Assembly: GCF_019097595.1 (NCBI RefSeq)
Contig: NC_080718.1
Location: 11,998,657 to 12,062,656, forward strand
DNA from: Hemibagrus wyckioides
Taxonomy: Eukaryota; Chordata; Actinopteri; Siluriformes; Bagridae
Reading direction: 5' to 3'
Length of the DNA stretch: 64,000 nucleotides
The notes beneath the pieces were generated by a model that was not told the DNA's origin, searched no databases, and saw nothing but the letters and a program-made list of their open reading frames with translations. Each line of letters begins with the position of its first letter. The stretch's first letter is position 1. The position numbers were made by a program, and so were the translations under genes. Below are positions 47,801 to 60,320 of the stretch, piece after piece.

Positions 47801-48515
47801 ACAGTGCAATCGATCTTAAGTGTGGCATTCACAGGACACAGCAAAATAAGCCTTGGCTATGTGGCAAATAAATATAAAACTTTAACGTATATCGATAAAT
47901 CAAAAAAACAGCGTAAAAAAAGCAGAAAATTAAATGCAGGCGGAGGGCTGCATGTTTTATCAAAAGAATTGTTACCAGATGTGCTTGGGGCCTAAAGGAT
48001 AAGGCTACATAATATAAGCAGACTGCACTGAACAACACTAAGAATACTAACACCAACACTATTGGTTCACCATTTCTGTGAATTTTTCATGTTTCAGCTT
48101 ATGAAAGTTTACATGATGCTTAAGGTTAGACAATATTAACTAATCCACCCGACCTCCTGGCAATAAATTATGTCATTTATCAGACAAACTTGTGAGTGCA
48201 GGCTAAAGAGTGTTACCCTGCCAGAAAACACTTATAATGGCTTACTGTAATATTTGTATAGTAAGTTTTGTTATTATTTTGTTATTATGTTATTATTTTT
48301 AAATCTTAAATTGTAAGTTGTGTCATTATAGGTAGAAATAACAATTTTGGTCATGGCAATAATTGTTAGAACTTTTGTGCTTCTTTGTGTCTTAAACTGT
48401 AGTAATAAAAATATCAACAGGAGAGTGTTAATTTCACTGTCTCTATTCACTCACGTTCAAGACATTATTTTAAGAATAACAACTCCAAAAAAGGCTTAAG
48501 CATCACACATTTATA

Positions 48516-48592
48516 TCACACACACACACATACACACACACACACACACTCACACACACACACACACACTCACACACACACACACACACACT
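48516..48592. repeat. (CA)n microsatellite
   Basis: A long CA run with T interruptions that directly abuts the truncated end of the next transposon. Confidence 0.95.
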
Positions 48593-49664
48593 AGATCCCT
48601 GAAGGTATGCTGTGGTATCTGGCCCCAAGATTCTTTAAATCTTGTAAGTTGCGAGGTGGGGTCTTCATGGATCAGAGTTGTTTGTCCAGCACATCCCACA
48701 GATGCTCCACTGGATTGAGATCTGGGGATTTTGAAGTACAAGTCAACACCTCAAACTTCTTGTTGTGCTCATCAAACCATTCCTGAAGAATTTTTGCTTT
48801 GTGGCACAGTGGATTATCCTGCTGAATGATGCCACAGCCATCAGGGAATACGGTTTCCATGCAACAATGCTTAGGTAGGTGGTACATGTCAAAGTAACAT
48901 CCACATGGATGGCAGGACCCAAGGTTTCCCAGCAGAACATTGCCCAAAGCATGACACTGCCTCCGCCAGCTTGCCTTCTTCCCATAGTGCATCCTGGTGC
49001 CATGTGTTCCCCAGGTAAGTGACACATACGCACCTGGCCATCCATTTGATGTAAAAGAAAATGTGATTCATCAAAACAGGACACCTTCTTCAGTTGCTCC
49101 ATGGTCCAGTTCTAATGCTCACATGCTCATTGTTGCTGTTTTTGGTGGTGCACAGGGGTCAGCATGGGCACCCTGACTATGCAGCCCCATACGCAACAAA
49201 CTGTGATCCACTGTGTATTCTGACACCTTTCTATCAGAACCAACATTAACTTCTTCAGCAATATGAGCTTGTCTGTTGGATCGGATCACACGGGCCAGCC
49301 TTCACTCCCCACGTGCATCAATGAGCCTTGGCTGCCTATGACCCTGTCGTCGGTTCACCACTGTCCCTTCCTTGGACCACTTTTGATAGACACTGACCAC
49401 TGCAGACCAGGAACACCCCTGCAAGAACTGCAGTTTTGGAGATGCTCTGATCTAGTCGTCTAGCCATCACAATTTGGCCCTTGTCAAACTCACTCAAATC
49501 CTTACGCTTGTCCATTTTTCCTGCTTCTAACACATCAGCTTTGAGGATAAAATATTCACTTGCTGCCTAATATATCCCACCCACTAACAGGTGCCATGAT
49601 GAGGAGATAATCAGTGTTATTCACTTCACCTGTCACTGCTCATAATGTTATGGCTGATCAGTTA
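48593..49664 (-). mobile_element. Tc1/mariner-type element, reverse, right-truncated
   Basis: It is the same family as 29912-30855. Its - strand 5' end carries the terminal motif (CATAATGTTATGGCTGATCA at about 49644-49663). It then contains a decayed transposase and stops at the (CA)n array, where the terminal repeat should be. Confidence 0.88.
48672..49533 (-). pseudogene. Broken Tc1/mariner-type transposase
   Basis: The N-terminal block [20 protein letters not shown] is a helix-turn-helix start. The central block MLWAMFCWETLGP and the acidic block IIQQDNPLCHKAK lie in different frames, and the last block is SPDLNPVEHLWDVLDKQ. At least two frameshifts separate them, so it is inactive as written. 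Confidence 0.8.
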
Positions 49665-50346
49665 TGTGCGATACGCTTTTTTTTTTAAGGAAGAGCCGTT
49701 ACAACAGCGCCATCTGTTGGACATTCGGTAAAAGCAGCATACGGGTAACATAAGTGTCTGTATCATAAAGCTTGAGAAAAAAAGCAAAAAGGTTTTTTTT
49801 GTACTACAAATGATTCTATAAATAATTTATGTTTGATTTGAGTTTTTGTTCTACAAACCCACTCTTCTCTATGTTTTAAACAGGAAATATGGTTGACTTC
49901 TCAATAGAAATCCTACCATAAACATGTAATTCACAAACAAACATGCTCTCCAATTCTTCATTATATTTGTCTGGTAGAAAATAATCCCTAAACACCAGTC
50001 ACACTGTTATAGTTTTGCAGAACCCGGAGTACTCTAATGGGTATTAAAATAGGAGCGATTGCACTCATTCTCTGGCACAGTGCCTTTCTGGTGTAAAGGC
50101 CCAGTCAGATTAAATAGACTGAGAAGGGGAAGGGGAGGGGTGTAAACATATTTATCGTCCAATAGCAGACTGTCCACTAATGCTGGCTGTGCATTCTTAG
50201 CATCCCATGGTCATCGACTGGCTGTAGAGGGCAGGAGTTGTGTTGATGGTGTCCACGGTCTCTGTGCTCTCTGTATGCTTTGCTGCAGGTATCTTACATA
50301 GGAGACTAATAAACACTCTGCCTGTGAGAAATTTCCATTGCTGTGC
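49665..50346. other. Unique DNA upstream of the candidate eml1 alternative exon
   Basis: No repeat or coding family is recognised. The part from 50030 to 50346 is GC-richer (AGAAGGGGAAGGGGAGGGG at 50122) and contains CCAATAGC at 50159, so it could be a promoter. Confidence 0.35.
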
Positions 50347-50377
50347 ATGATGTCAGACAGCGAGGGACTTGCAATGG
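50347..50377 (+). CDS. eml1: Candidate alternative first coding exon of eml1
   Basis: Two tandem ATG codons open a short frame (MMSDSEGLAM plus one base) that ends at a strong donor, ATGG|GTAAGT. It leaves phase 1, exactly as the canonical eml1 first exon at 62008-62074 does, so both could splice to the same second exon. It lies 11.6 kb upstream of the canonical exon, on the same strand, with promoter-like sequence before it. I do not recall this peptide from a known isoform. It could also be chance or start another gene. Confidence 0.4.
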
Positions 50378-52225
50378 GTAAGTGTGGTGTGTCAGAGTAA
50401 CTTTAGGCTTTGTTTTTCACTTTGTGTTTTGGACCTTTTCCATGGGGACAGCTCATCCTGCAAAAATTCTGCTCAGGGTGCACAGAGATTTTTGCCTTAT
50501 ATGGCTTCTTTTACTCAAAGGTCAATATCATCATAGAACCAGGACATTTTTTATTATGCACACTGTCTGAAGTATAAGCGATGTATAATGAGCTCTGTCA
50601 TAGTATGATGAAGAATGTGTTATTGTGTGCACATTTCAATGCTCTCTTAGTCCCTATAGGCTACATTTGTTGCATCAGCTAAACACTCTGGTGTCATGTG
50701 TCTTTGTCTATGGACTGGATGCTTATAGGTTCAATAAGCACTCATCCACCACATAAACAGATAACATGTGTGGAAGAGCTAATGGTTGCTTTACTGGCAG
50801 CACAACAGAAACAATCAGATATAAATAGCTTGCTCTGCCACTTTTCCTCTTGGTCTGTAGGTCAGTGCAGATCTTTTGCTAATAAATATTTTACCTGCTA
50901 ATGTGCTGCAGTAGTGCTGTGCTCTAAGTGACTTTGAGGCCTTGGGTAGAAATCTTATATTGTAGTCACTTTATACTATATGACAAATGATGTACTGCAA
51001 ATGATGTATAGAAAATCAAGAATAATTTCAGAGCATTATCAGTATCCAAGGCTTGTGTATTGTTTGTGTAAGCAATGTGGATTAGTATTACAGAAGAGTA
51101 TTTGTGATGCCCATTTACTGTATGTAGCTTCACCCAATAACTTGTGTCTGACATGATTTTTGAGGTTGATTTCTTGTGACTGAAAACACTCATAGATTGC
51201 AAAAACTGACATCATGAACATTGTGAACATAGTCAGGTATATCTTGTATTTATCTACTGTAAGATTATTAAACACATTTCTAGACATTCATTACTAGAAC
51301 AAAACTATTTCAAGCTTGAAATGAATGTTTAGAACTAGATTTTAGTAATCTTATGTTTGGTTTGTTTTAATCTTGTAATAGGAAATGCTAGAAAATGTGA
51401 CTTTTTTTGAAAATATTATCACTTGCTCAGATGCCATTTTGCAGTGTTTTATCATCAGAAAGCCTTCTTGTCTTCTTCAGCAGTTTTACCCAATCTGTTT
51501 GAGCAAGATAATTTCATTATTAAAGAGAGTTTAGGTTTACAAACTGAAAATACAGCTTAATCAGCAAAGTCTATTTTGCATGAATGGAAATAGGAATGAA
51601 CGAGACATGAAAGGAAGTGGCACAGTGTGACATTGCATTATGGGGGCTGTTCATAAACTATAAGTGTACCATCTGGCTGAATTCATTTCTAACATTTTAG
51701 TGCAAAACATATGAAAAATAACAATGTTTTATGCTTCCTGCAAGATCTTCCTTCGTTTCATTTTTTTCCCTTTTTCCCTAGTCATGCAATTTGTAATCCA
51801 CATACCAGATCTCTGTGTGTGCAGCGATACTAAATGAGGCCATATTTCTAGTCTGGTTCAGTATCTGAACAAAGTCTTTGTTTAATAAGGTGCTGTTTTT
51901 AATCAGTCTGCTTTACATAATCTCTAACAAGAAATCTTTTGTGTGATCCTGGAGAAGGCTGAGGCTGAAAATGTGTCCTAACAGAAAATCACTGTGATTA
52001 TGTCATATGTCAAGGTTTCAGAAGAAAAACACAAGCAGAATTCAATGTTTTGCACCATCTTTCTGAACTAAAGCATGTGTTCAAAACAGACAAATGAAAA
52101 GTAAACTTTTTAACTAAACTTAAAGAAAAAGATACATTCTGTCAGGAATATAGACATGATGCTACTATGATTGTCATTTTAATGTACGCTCTTCCTAACC
52201 TTAGTTAAATAATTTAGGATGATTC
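50378..52225. other. Intergenic or eml1 intronic DNA
   Basis: AT-rich and low in repeats; no gene seen. Confidence 0.5.
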
Positions 52226-52732
52226 ATACACCAATCAGGCATATCATTATGACCACTGACAGGTGAAGTGAATAACACTGATTATCTCCTCATCATGGCA
52301 CCTGTTAGTGGGTGGGATATATTAGGCAGCAAGTGAACATTTCGCCCTCAAAGATGATGTGTTAGAAGCAGGAAAAATGGGCATGCGTAAGGATTTGAGG
52401 GAGTTTGACAAAGGGCCAAATTGTAATGGCTAGACTGCAGCTCTTTTGGGGTGTTCCTGGTCTGCAGTGGTCAGTATCTATCAAAGGTAATAGAAGGAAG
52501 GAACAGTGGTAACCTGGTTACAGGGTCATGAGCGGCCAAGGCCCACTGATGCACGTGGGGAGCGAAAGCTGGTCCGTTTGGTCCAATCCAGCAGATGAGC
52601 TACTGTTGCTGAAATTGCTGAAGAAGTTAATGCTGGTTCTGATAGAAAGGTGTCAGAATACACAGTTCATGACGGGTCAGGGCACAGTATTAGGCAGGTG
52701 GTCATAACGTTATGCCTGATTGGTGCATATGG
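52226..52732 (+). mobile_element. Internally deleted Tc1/mariner-type element with both ends
   Basis: The left end ACACCAATCAGGCATATCAT and the right end (reverse-complement ATGCACCAATCAGGCATAAC) are inverted repeats. The interior matches the first third of the 48.6 kb copy and then jumps to the right end, so most of the transposase is deleted. It is a MITE-like derivative of the same family. Confidence 0.88.
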
Positions 52733-52908
52733 ATTAACATTTTGGAGTATTTTGGAAAGCATTATCTTTCATCAACCACTGGATGTCGCTGTGTCGCTAT
52801 ATTATAGTAAGAGGAACCAGCGCTACAGATTCTGTAAATGGAAAACCTCTAATTCACACCATAAACCTGTTCAGTAAGAATCAGTGTTAAGATAAAGCAT
52901 ATACAGTA

Positions 52909-54349
52909 CACTACTCACAAAAAGTTAAGGATATTTGGTTTTGGGTGAAATTTATGGAAAATGTAAAAAGTTCACACTACAGTGATATTATATCATGAAA
53001 GTAGGGCATTTAAGTAGAAGCATGCAATGGTGATTTCCTCATCTCAAACAATTTATTGAAACAAAAGCGTTGGCTTTTGTGGTGGGTATACCACAACAAA
53101 AAATGTCAATGTCTGAATAATTTGTCATGTGCCCTTGACCATCAATTACAGCTTGACAACGACGTCTCATGCTGTTCACGAGTCGACTTAGTGTCTGCTT
53201 AGTGTCACTCTTCTTGAAGGGCGGCCCTCAGGTCATTGAGGTTCTGGGGTGCGGGGTTACGAGCCTCTACACGGTGCACTCAGCTGATCCCATAGGTTTT
53301 CTATGGGATTCAGGTCTGGAGAAAGTGCAGGCCACTCCATTTGAGGTACCCCAGTCTCCAGCAGCCATTCCCTAATGATGCGACCTCGATGAGCTGGAGC
53401 ATTGTCGTCCATGAAGATGAAATTAGGTCTGTGTTGTTCATGCAGGGCCACAATGACTGGATTAATGATGTTACTCAGGTAGTATTGACTTGTCACTATA
53501 CCATTCACAAGATGTAGGGCAGTTCTGTATTGAGTAGACACACCTGCCCAGACTGTAACACCACCACAACAGTGTCTGATGCATAGCGTTCTCCTTGACG
53601 TCTCCAACCATCATTTCTGCTCAACGTGAATCGACTTTCATCAGAGATCAGCACTGAGGCCCACTGGTCCCTCGTCCAGCATAAATGCTCCCTGGCCTGG
53701 TGGTGTGGTCAGGTACCCTTGCAGGTCGTCTAGCACACAAACCACGCTGATGTAAATGGTTTCAAATGGTCTGACATCACACTTACCTCCCTTAAATGTA
53801 CCTGGAGTTGAGTGGCATTCATCATCCGGTTCCGCAGGGCAATGTTCACAATGAAGCAGTCATCAACGTGGGATGTGGCCAAAGGATGTCCACTTCTATG
53901 CCTTTCTGTGACTCTTCCAGTCTCTCTGTATCTCTGTCGCAACCTGCTGATGACACTCTGTGACACTCTAAGCTCAGTGGCCACTTCCCTTGCAATGCCT
54001 TGCAATGGCGAGGTCCTGTTGATCAATTCTTAGGCGTCGTCTTGGTCTCATTATCTGAAAATGTGAACAGCATGATGAAGAGGACTGTTTAAATACCAAT
54101 TCTAATTGAACCAGAACATTTATTGGTCGATTCATGGATCAAACACCAGTTGTGAATTTTGCCGTTAAGCACCTTGTTAGAGAACAGCAAGTTATGCAAA
54201 AGGTACTGAAACACTGAACAGTTGGACATGTGCATTCAAAAGTGTAGAGAAGGTCAAATTAAGTTCACCTGTAAAGGTTATAGTGCATTTTAGGTGCATT
54301 CTGAAATTTCACCCGAAAGCCGAATATCCTTAACTTTTTGTGAGTAGTG
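52909..54349 (-). mobile_element. Complete-length Tc1-like transposon (1441 bp)
   Basis: Both termini are present as inverted repeats (left CACTACTCACAAAAAGTTAA, right mirrored) and each is flanked by TA, the Tc1 target site. A second repeat pair, TTCACCC/GGGTGAAAT-like, lies just inside. The single transposase gene on the - strand is broken. Confidence 0.93.
53140..54051 (-). pseudogene. Broken Tc1-like transposase (DD34E type)
   Basis: It starts MRPRRRLRIDQQDLAIAR at 54051. It has a helix-turn-helix region (SQSVISRLRQRYRETGRV), then GVTVWAGVS (first Asp region lost upstream), FMDDNAPAHRG with the second Asp, and SPDLNPIENLWDQL with the Glu. A 10-bp tandem duplication (53988-53997 repeated at 53998-54007) shifts the frame after residue 18; further shifts occur near 53775 and 53265. 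Confidence 0.88.
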
Positions 54350-54604
54350 TATGTGTCCCATATAGTTTATGCAGTTATTGCTCATTGGTTCCTAATAATG
54401 TGAGAACAATCAGATGATTGGGACCTGTATGGATGAAATGTTATGACTGAAATAAATGAATAGATTATTATCTACTGTAATATTATTATCTATATTATCA
54501 ATGTAAATCTATTATTAGTCATTATAATTGATAATATTACAATATAAAAATATTAAATCTATAATAATTATTAAGGATGGATGGGTTATCTAGTTATTGT
54601 AAAA

Positions 54605-54654
<50 letters not shown>

Positions 54655-54655
54655 T
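54605..54655. repeat. (ATT)n microsatellite
   Basis: About 16 ATT units. Confidence 0.95.
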
Positions 54656-54927
54656 TTTATTTATTATTATTTCCTGATTAAAAATTTCCATCTGGTTTCA
54701 AAGCTGACTGGTCTTTTTAAGCTGCTACACTCGTGTGTCCATCCCTCTCATCTTATTTCCGTCTGCAGTGGAAATACAGTATAAATGAGACGTATTTTCC
54801 CCCTGATAAGAAGTGACATGTTCATATTTGTGACAAGCAGCCACCAGATTCATTTATTTACGGCTTAGCGAAAAAAGAACATAATTCAGGCCCACCCTGA
54901 ATTATATTGTATCAGTCAGAACAATGT

Positions 54928-54977
54928 AATATATATATATATATACTGTATGTGTGTGTCTGTGTGTGTGTGTGTGG
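54928..54977. repeat. (AT)n and (GT)n microsatellite
   Basis: A short AT run followed by a GT run. Confidence 0.85.
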
Positions 54978-55019
54978 TATGTCGGTGGGTAGGTGGGTGT
55001 TTGTGTGGGTGTGTGTCTA

Positions 55020-55225
55020 GGGGTTTGATATATTAGGCAGCAAGTCAGTTCCTAGATATGTTGGAAGCAGGACAATGGGCAACTGGATGAATGATTACCC
55101 AATTTTAATCACCTTGCAATTTACAGGGTTTAAAGGATCTGCTGCTAACATCATGTAACCAGGTACCACAGCACACCTTCAAAGGTCTTGTGGGGTTCAT
55201 GCCTCAACAAGTCAGAGCCGTATCA
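55020..55225 (+). mobile_element. Short deletion derivative of the Tc1/mariner-type family
   Basis: The left part (TATATTAGGCAGCAAGT, GGAAGCAGGACAATGGGCAA) and the right part (AAAGGATCTGCTGCTAACAT, CCACAGCACACCTTCA) match the two ends of the 29.9/48.6 kb elements; almost everything between is deleted and the outermost repeats are lost. Confidence 0.75.
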
Positions 55226-57310
55226 AACTTGATAGTCAAATATCATTATTAAAAAACAAGACTATGGTAAAATGCTGCTATAAGGATGTTTTTGAGTGGA
55301 TAATGTAATGACCTCATTGAGCGGAGGTTTAGCTCCAAGCTAATGTCCTACCTGGCATGTTGTGTGGGAGGTGGTCTCCAGACAGACAGAAAGACAGACA
55401 GACAAAGAGACATTGACTGTCTGAATTGTGAGTACTTGATTTGATGTGAGACGTCTACTGCGTTCTACTTATATTTCTCACTGTGAGATTAATATAACAG
55501 TAGGATCTAGAGCATGTTCCCAAGACTTTATATAGATCACCAATAAAATAAATAAACAGAATGTTTCTAATATTCAAACAATCATTATTTAATTAATGAA
55601 GTCTGGATGTTTAGAGTTTTTGGTACTCCTGAAGGTTTTATTTTGTATATTTCAGTTCATGAGCTGTAAGAGGTCATGAAGAATGATGTGCTAGTGTAGT
55701 GTTCTATATGCAGTGTGTGAGTGCAGACCACACCTTCCATTTATGTCATGGAGAATGATTTTGGAACTGGAATAAAAAGGAGATCTTTTTGGGGAAGCAG
55801 TTTCGGCTTCAGGTTAGACAGACAGTCTGGCCACTGAAGTGTCTCAGGGTAGAATATTTGAATAGTAGAGAGGAGATTAGGAGGCAGTGTGTGTGAAAAT
55901 TTTGTTAGAGAAAATGAGAGATGGGAATTTACAGGAAGTTATGCAGGAAGAAGGTGGAGCTTCAGGCAATGAAACAATTTCATAATTTCCATATACTATA
56001 TGTGTGGACATGATGTACTGTGTGTACGCTACTATGCAGGAAATGACAGAAGGGGCTTAACATTAATCCAGAGGTCATGTCAGATGTGTAATGCCACTCC
56101 ACTGAGGCCTACACACAGCAGACCTACTGATATAGAGAGCAGTGATTTAGAGAATCATAGTGTGCTGTGCCTAAAAAATGTTAATCTGTTAAGTACAGAA
56201 ATACAGAAATCCTGTGATCAACTAAGCTTTTTTTTTTTTTTTTTAGATTTCTGGTGTGCTTTACATGTCTCATAGTTTGTGATGATGTGTATGTGCAGGA
56301 TCCAGCTGGCACTGCAGTAATAAGTGATTTTGCATTTGTGTAAATTGCATTTGAGTTAGACCCTTGATGCACAATATCCCTTTCGCAGCTTCAGGGTCCT
56401 ACAAAACTCCTACAATACCACTACAAAGTGATTAATGTAAGTGAAATGTCATGGACAGCTCATATCATTGAGCTTTTTATTATTGTTATGACAAAGCATG
56501 GAAATGGTGTCGTAACTGGTTTAGCTTGAGGAAGTTGCAGTGAGCTTACGGGCTCTAATCCAGGCTTAAATGACATCATCATGTAAGTATGAGTGAATAA
56601 AAGCAGGAGAAGGGACAGAGGGGGCTTTATGATGAGAAGTACCATCCTTCATCACCCTTTGGCACACTGAACACAGCTTCTCGGAACAACAGACGCTACA
56701 GAGGTGATATTACACAGGCTGAGAGGAGGGAAAAAAACGTCCTGGAGGAGTGTGTGAGTAGCAAAATGAGTCAGAGTTTGTCCCACACCAGCTGGATCAG
56801 AGAGAGAGGGGGAGAGAAACAGAGAGAGCGAGAGAGAGAGAGAGAGAGAGAGAGCAGGTGGTAGAAGGTAGAGAAAATACAGCTGTTTTTTGTGGGATTT
56901 TGCAATTGTTTGTTATAATGTTTTTATGTAATAAGTATTTATAAAAAGTATTTATTTAAAAGGATATTATAATAACAAAGATGCCTTATTTTTGGTGAAC
57001 ATAAATAGGCTTATTGTCCAACATCAGTGTTTGTCAGGGGTCATGAGGAGGTTTGCTTTTTTCCAGATGGCCAGAGAACTGTTATTAACAGTCTGTTTTG
57101 CCCCTCTAGAAGTTTCCAGTGGAAAACAGATAAATGCAATGGAATATGTAAACCTTTCATGCTGTGCACTGATTGGTGAAGTATTTATGATACATGTATT
57201 CAAGTTCTATTTACTTTTATTTCCAATGTTGTGAATCTCTACAAAGTTCACTGACGTAAACCATCATCAATTCAAGATGCAATTATATACTGCAGAAAGA
57301 AAAATACTTT
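55226..57310. other. Region between transposon relics, no gene seen
   Basis: Contains a GACA-type run (55382-55410), poly(T) at 56228-56244 and a (GA)n run at 56826-56853. A block at 56640-56800 (CATCACCCTTTGGCACACTG) is unique and could be regulatory, but nothing decides it. Confidence 0.45.
56826..56853. repeat. (GA)n microsatellite
   Basis: About 13 GA units in a purine-rich stretch. Confidence 0.9.
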
Positions 57311-57324
57311 GCTTTTTCATACAT

Positions 57325-57425
57325 ATGTTTTCAAGTTTATTGTCATATTCATAAAGAGTGCTTAATTATCTATATACAATTCTATATACAATGAAATTCT
57401 TATGCTACATTTGTACACTCCTACA
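57325..57425 (-). mobile_element. Non-LTR retrotransposon 3' tail
   Basis: TTTTCAAGTTTATTGTCATA and ACAATGAAATTCTTATGC are typical of a dispersed fish LINE/SINE 3' end in reverse orientation. Only the tail is present. Confidence 0.5.
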
Positions 57426-59325
57426 CAAACATAGTGCACAAAAAAATGTAACGAGTTTGTTCAGTCAAAAAGTGGCATTTTTGTAAGTGCTATAGTGGGA
57501 GTTATTGCACATATTCAGTACAATAATTTGTTGACATATTATGGAAGGGTATGTATGTATGGTACAAGGATAATCAAGAGTCTGATATCAGTACAGTACA
57601 GCACAATAAGTGATATGATAACTTGATCAAAGCAAGGCAATGGATAAAATGCATCTCATGTCTTCCTTTAGAATTCAAATGTGCACCACCCAGATCTTTA
57701 CAGCTCTCATTTTTAGGTTAGCTTCCACATCTCTTGATATGTAAATTTGGGTGTATAAGCAGGCTTTTTTTTTTTCTTTCTGGAAAGCCTTGTGCTTCAC
57801 CCAGACACTGTTTTCTGGTCTATTATCTGGTCTCTCCTTGCAGTCTTGTCTATGAAAGATATTTAGGGTAAGACCGACTTCTTCATGTACGGCTGCTATT
57901 TCTGGGTGGAGAAGCGTTCACAATAAGCATGGTTGACCTAGACTGATTTAATTTTACAGTGGTGATTTCTGAAAAACGCATTTTAGTTGAATAATACAGA
58001 CAGCCAGTTATTTCTTTCACACTTTATGTGAACTGTTCTTGAACACTTTTTTTTAATCTGCTCTGAATGAGGCATTAGCACAAGATTAACACACTCTGGT
58101 ATGTGCAACAATGCTCTCCATCTCCTCCTCCAACTCCTCCTCTCTCCCAACCTAAAAAAAACACACACACAAAGACGCTTGCATCTTATCAACACCTGAA
58201 TGTTATTATATGAAGCAATGACTCTATGTAATTCTCATTAGTTTTCCTCAGTACAAAGCAGCAGAGCAGAGAACTCTGCAGCTGGAGTCCCAGTTTGAAC
58301 CACAGGCAGTGCCATGGTCTGCTGCCCCTTGATTATCCTCATAACCTTTTGACATTTATTATAACGCACCAGGAAATCCACTGCTGAAATCTGTTTTTGG
58401 GAAATCGTAATCATGTACAGGTCTTGTAGCTGAGGAAATGAACGCTTATGAATGTCTTATGAATGTAGGTGAGCACTACAAGCAGCAGATGGTTTAATAG
58501 GTGCAGCATTAATCCTCATTGTGATGGTATTTGTTATGAAAGCTGTAAATGTCACCAAGTTGTCACTTTACAGTACCTTTAATGCTTTTATTACATTATA
58601 CTGCATCAGCTGCAAGGTTCTTTAGGTGACAGCTCTTATTGTCACCCAACTCTGTGTTTGTGTGTATTTTTATCAAATGTGTGCATATGTTCATGTGGGA
58701 GAAAGAGAGAGTGCATCCAGAAGAGCAGAAGAACAATAGCAGGGCGTTGAGCTGTCCAGCTGCCAGCAGAGAATGGCTTGTTCTATCATCCCAGTCTCTC
58801 TCTCTGTCTCTCTCTTTTTCTCCCTTTTCCCTTTTCATTTTCTCCCCTTTTCTGTCCCAGAGCAGGAGGAGACACACTCTAATCTCTAAGCACCAATAAG
58901 CCCTGCTTCCCCTCTGAGCACTCTGAGACTCGATTATCATGCAGACAACTGAGGCACTAAAAATTACGAGCCCTGACACGTGATTCTTAGTCATACAATG
59001 GTGCAAAATCAGTGAGACAGAATCCTGAATAAGAAGAGACAAAAAAAAATAAAAATATGGGCAATACCAAAAATACGGGTAATACTGTACTGTAAGGTTT
59101 ACAAATTAGCAAAATATTAATAATACATGTATTAACTCTTTTATAGTGCTGGATTTAGATAGATCACAGACAGATATTCACAGATAACAGCAGTGATCCA
59201 AAAAGCAGAGTGTGCAGAGTGTTCAGTATAATGAAAAATGAACATAAACATATTCATAAGAAAATTTTTTAAAATGTAATACTAGATCTAATGTGAGTAT
59301 TGCCATATTGTATACACAAGCATAT
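57426..59325. other. Intergenic or eml1 intronic DNA
   Basis: No gene is recognised. A (TCTC)-rich run occurs at 58793-58815. Open frames here are short and repeat-like. Confidence 0.45.
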
Positions 59326-59680
59326 ATCCACCCATTTTCTATACTGCTTTTCCTACACAGGGTTGCAGGAAGCCTTGAGTTCATGCCAGGGGCCTCGGGG
59401 GACTCCCTGAACAGGGTGCCAACCCATTGCAGGGCACACTCACACACACACGCATACACAGACACACAAACACACACACACACACACAGACACTGTGGAC
59501 AGGTCAGTCTCATCCCTATGCGTGTCTTTGGATTAGGGGAGAAAACCAGAGTTATTGCAGGAAACCCCCCAAAGAAAGAGGAGAACATGTAAACTCCAAA
59601 CATACAGGTCAGAGACAGGGAATTGAACTACCAGCCCCAGAAGTGGGGGCCAATGTGCTGGCAACTAAATAACCGTGCAT
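59326..59680 (-). mobile_element. SINE of the 21866 family, reverse orientation
   Basis: On the - strand it reads head to tail: the B-box-side sequence, then TTTACATGTTCTCC, a TTTCCTGCAATAACTCTGG block and CCTAATCCAAAGACACGC, then a GT run. The tail contains GGGATAGG-type text replaced by CCCGAGGCCCCTGGCATG and ends AGAAAATGGGTGGATA. The central (CA)n at 59442-59489 is part of the element. Confidence 0.8.
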
Positions 59681-60045
59681 ATATATACTATATAATACAT
59701 ATGCACTATTCCTTAAGGTATCATATCAGGAAGTAATGAAGCATAGACATTACCAGCCTCTGAGCATAATTTATATTTTGCTCAGTAGAAGATTGGAAAA
59801 CTGTCACCTCTGTCAACTGTCCAATTTTTGAGCCTGTGCCATCTGCCTTCCAGTCTTCATGACCCACAATTTGGGCACATGTAGACTATCCTGCTGGAAC
59901 ATGTTTGAGCTAGGCCCATTATTTCAATTTAAGGGAAATCTTGATGTTAATGCACACTTTTCCTTTCACTGTAAGTTGTATACTGTATATATTTGTGTAC
60001 CTGGCAAAAAAAACTTGAAACTACAGCATAGAAAGACATTCTAGA

Positions 60046-60250
60046 CCAGGTTTGTCCGATATTATCTACAAAGGGTTGGTTTAAGTGCAAGTTTTCAGGT
60101 TTTCATTCTAATCAAGCACAAGACACACATGATTCTACCTGTTTAATTAGCTGATCTTGGCATTCAAACTACTATGAGGAGTGGCTTCTGCTTAGTAGGA
60201 ATGAAAACATATATTCGCACCAGCCCTTCCTATATGAAATTGGACATCTT
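60046..60250. mobile_element. Foldback (palindromic) element
   Basis: The left arm (TTTGTCCGATATTATC, AAAGGGTTGGTTTAAGTGC, TTTTCATTCTAATCAAGC) is mirrored by the right arm (GCTTAGTAGGAATGAAAACA, TTCGCACCAGCCCTT, GAAATTGGACA). The arms of about 75-80 bp are diverged; the loop is about 40 bp. No coding capacity. Confidence 0.8.
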
Positions 60251-60284
60251 TGTTCCCTTGTGTGACTCAAACATATGGCTGTGA

Positions 60285-60320
60285 TAGTTAGGTGTCCACA
60301 TACTTTTGGCCATATTGTAT
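60285..60320. mobile_element. Solo terminus of a Tc1-like MITE
   Basis: GGTGTCCACATACTTTTGGC plus CATATTGTATA matches the ends of the 8294-8652 element. Confidence 0.65.

Noticed and set aside
56764..56860. ATG-started frame (MSQSLSHTSWIRER) as another eml1 first exon
   Set aside because: It runs into the (GA)n repeat and no donor ends it.
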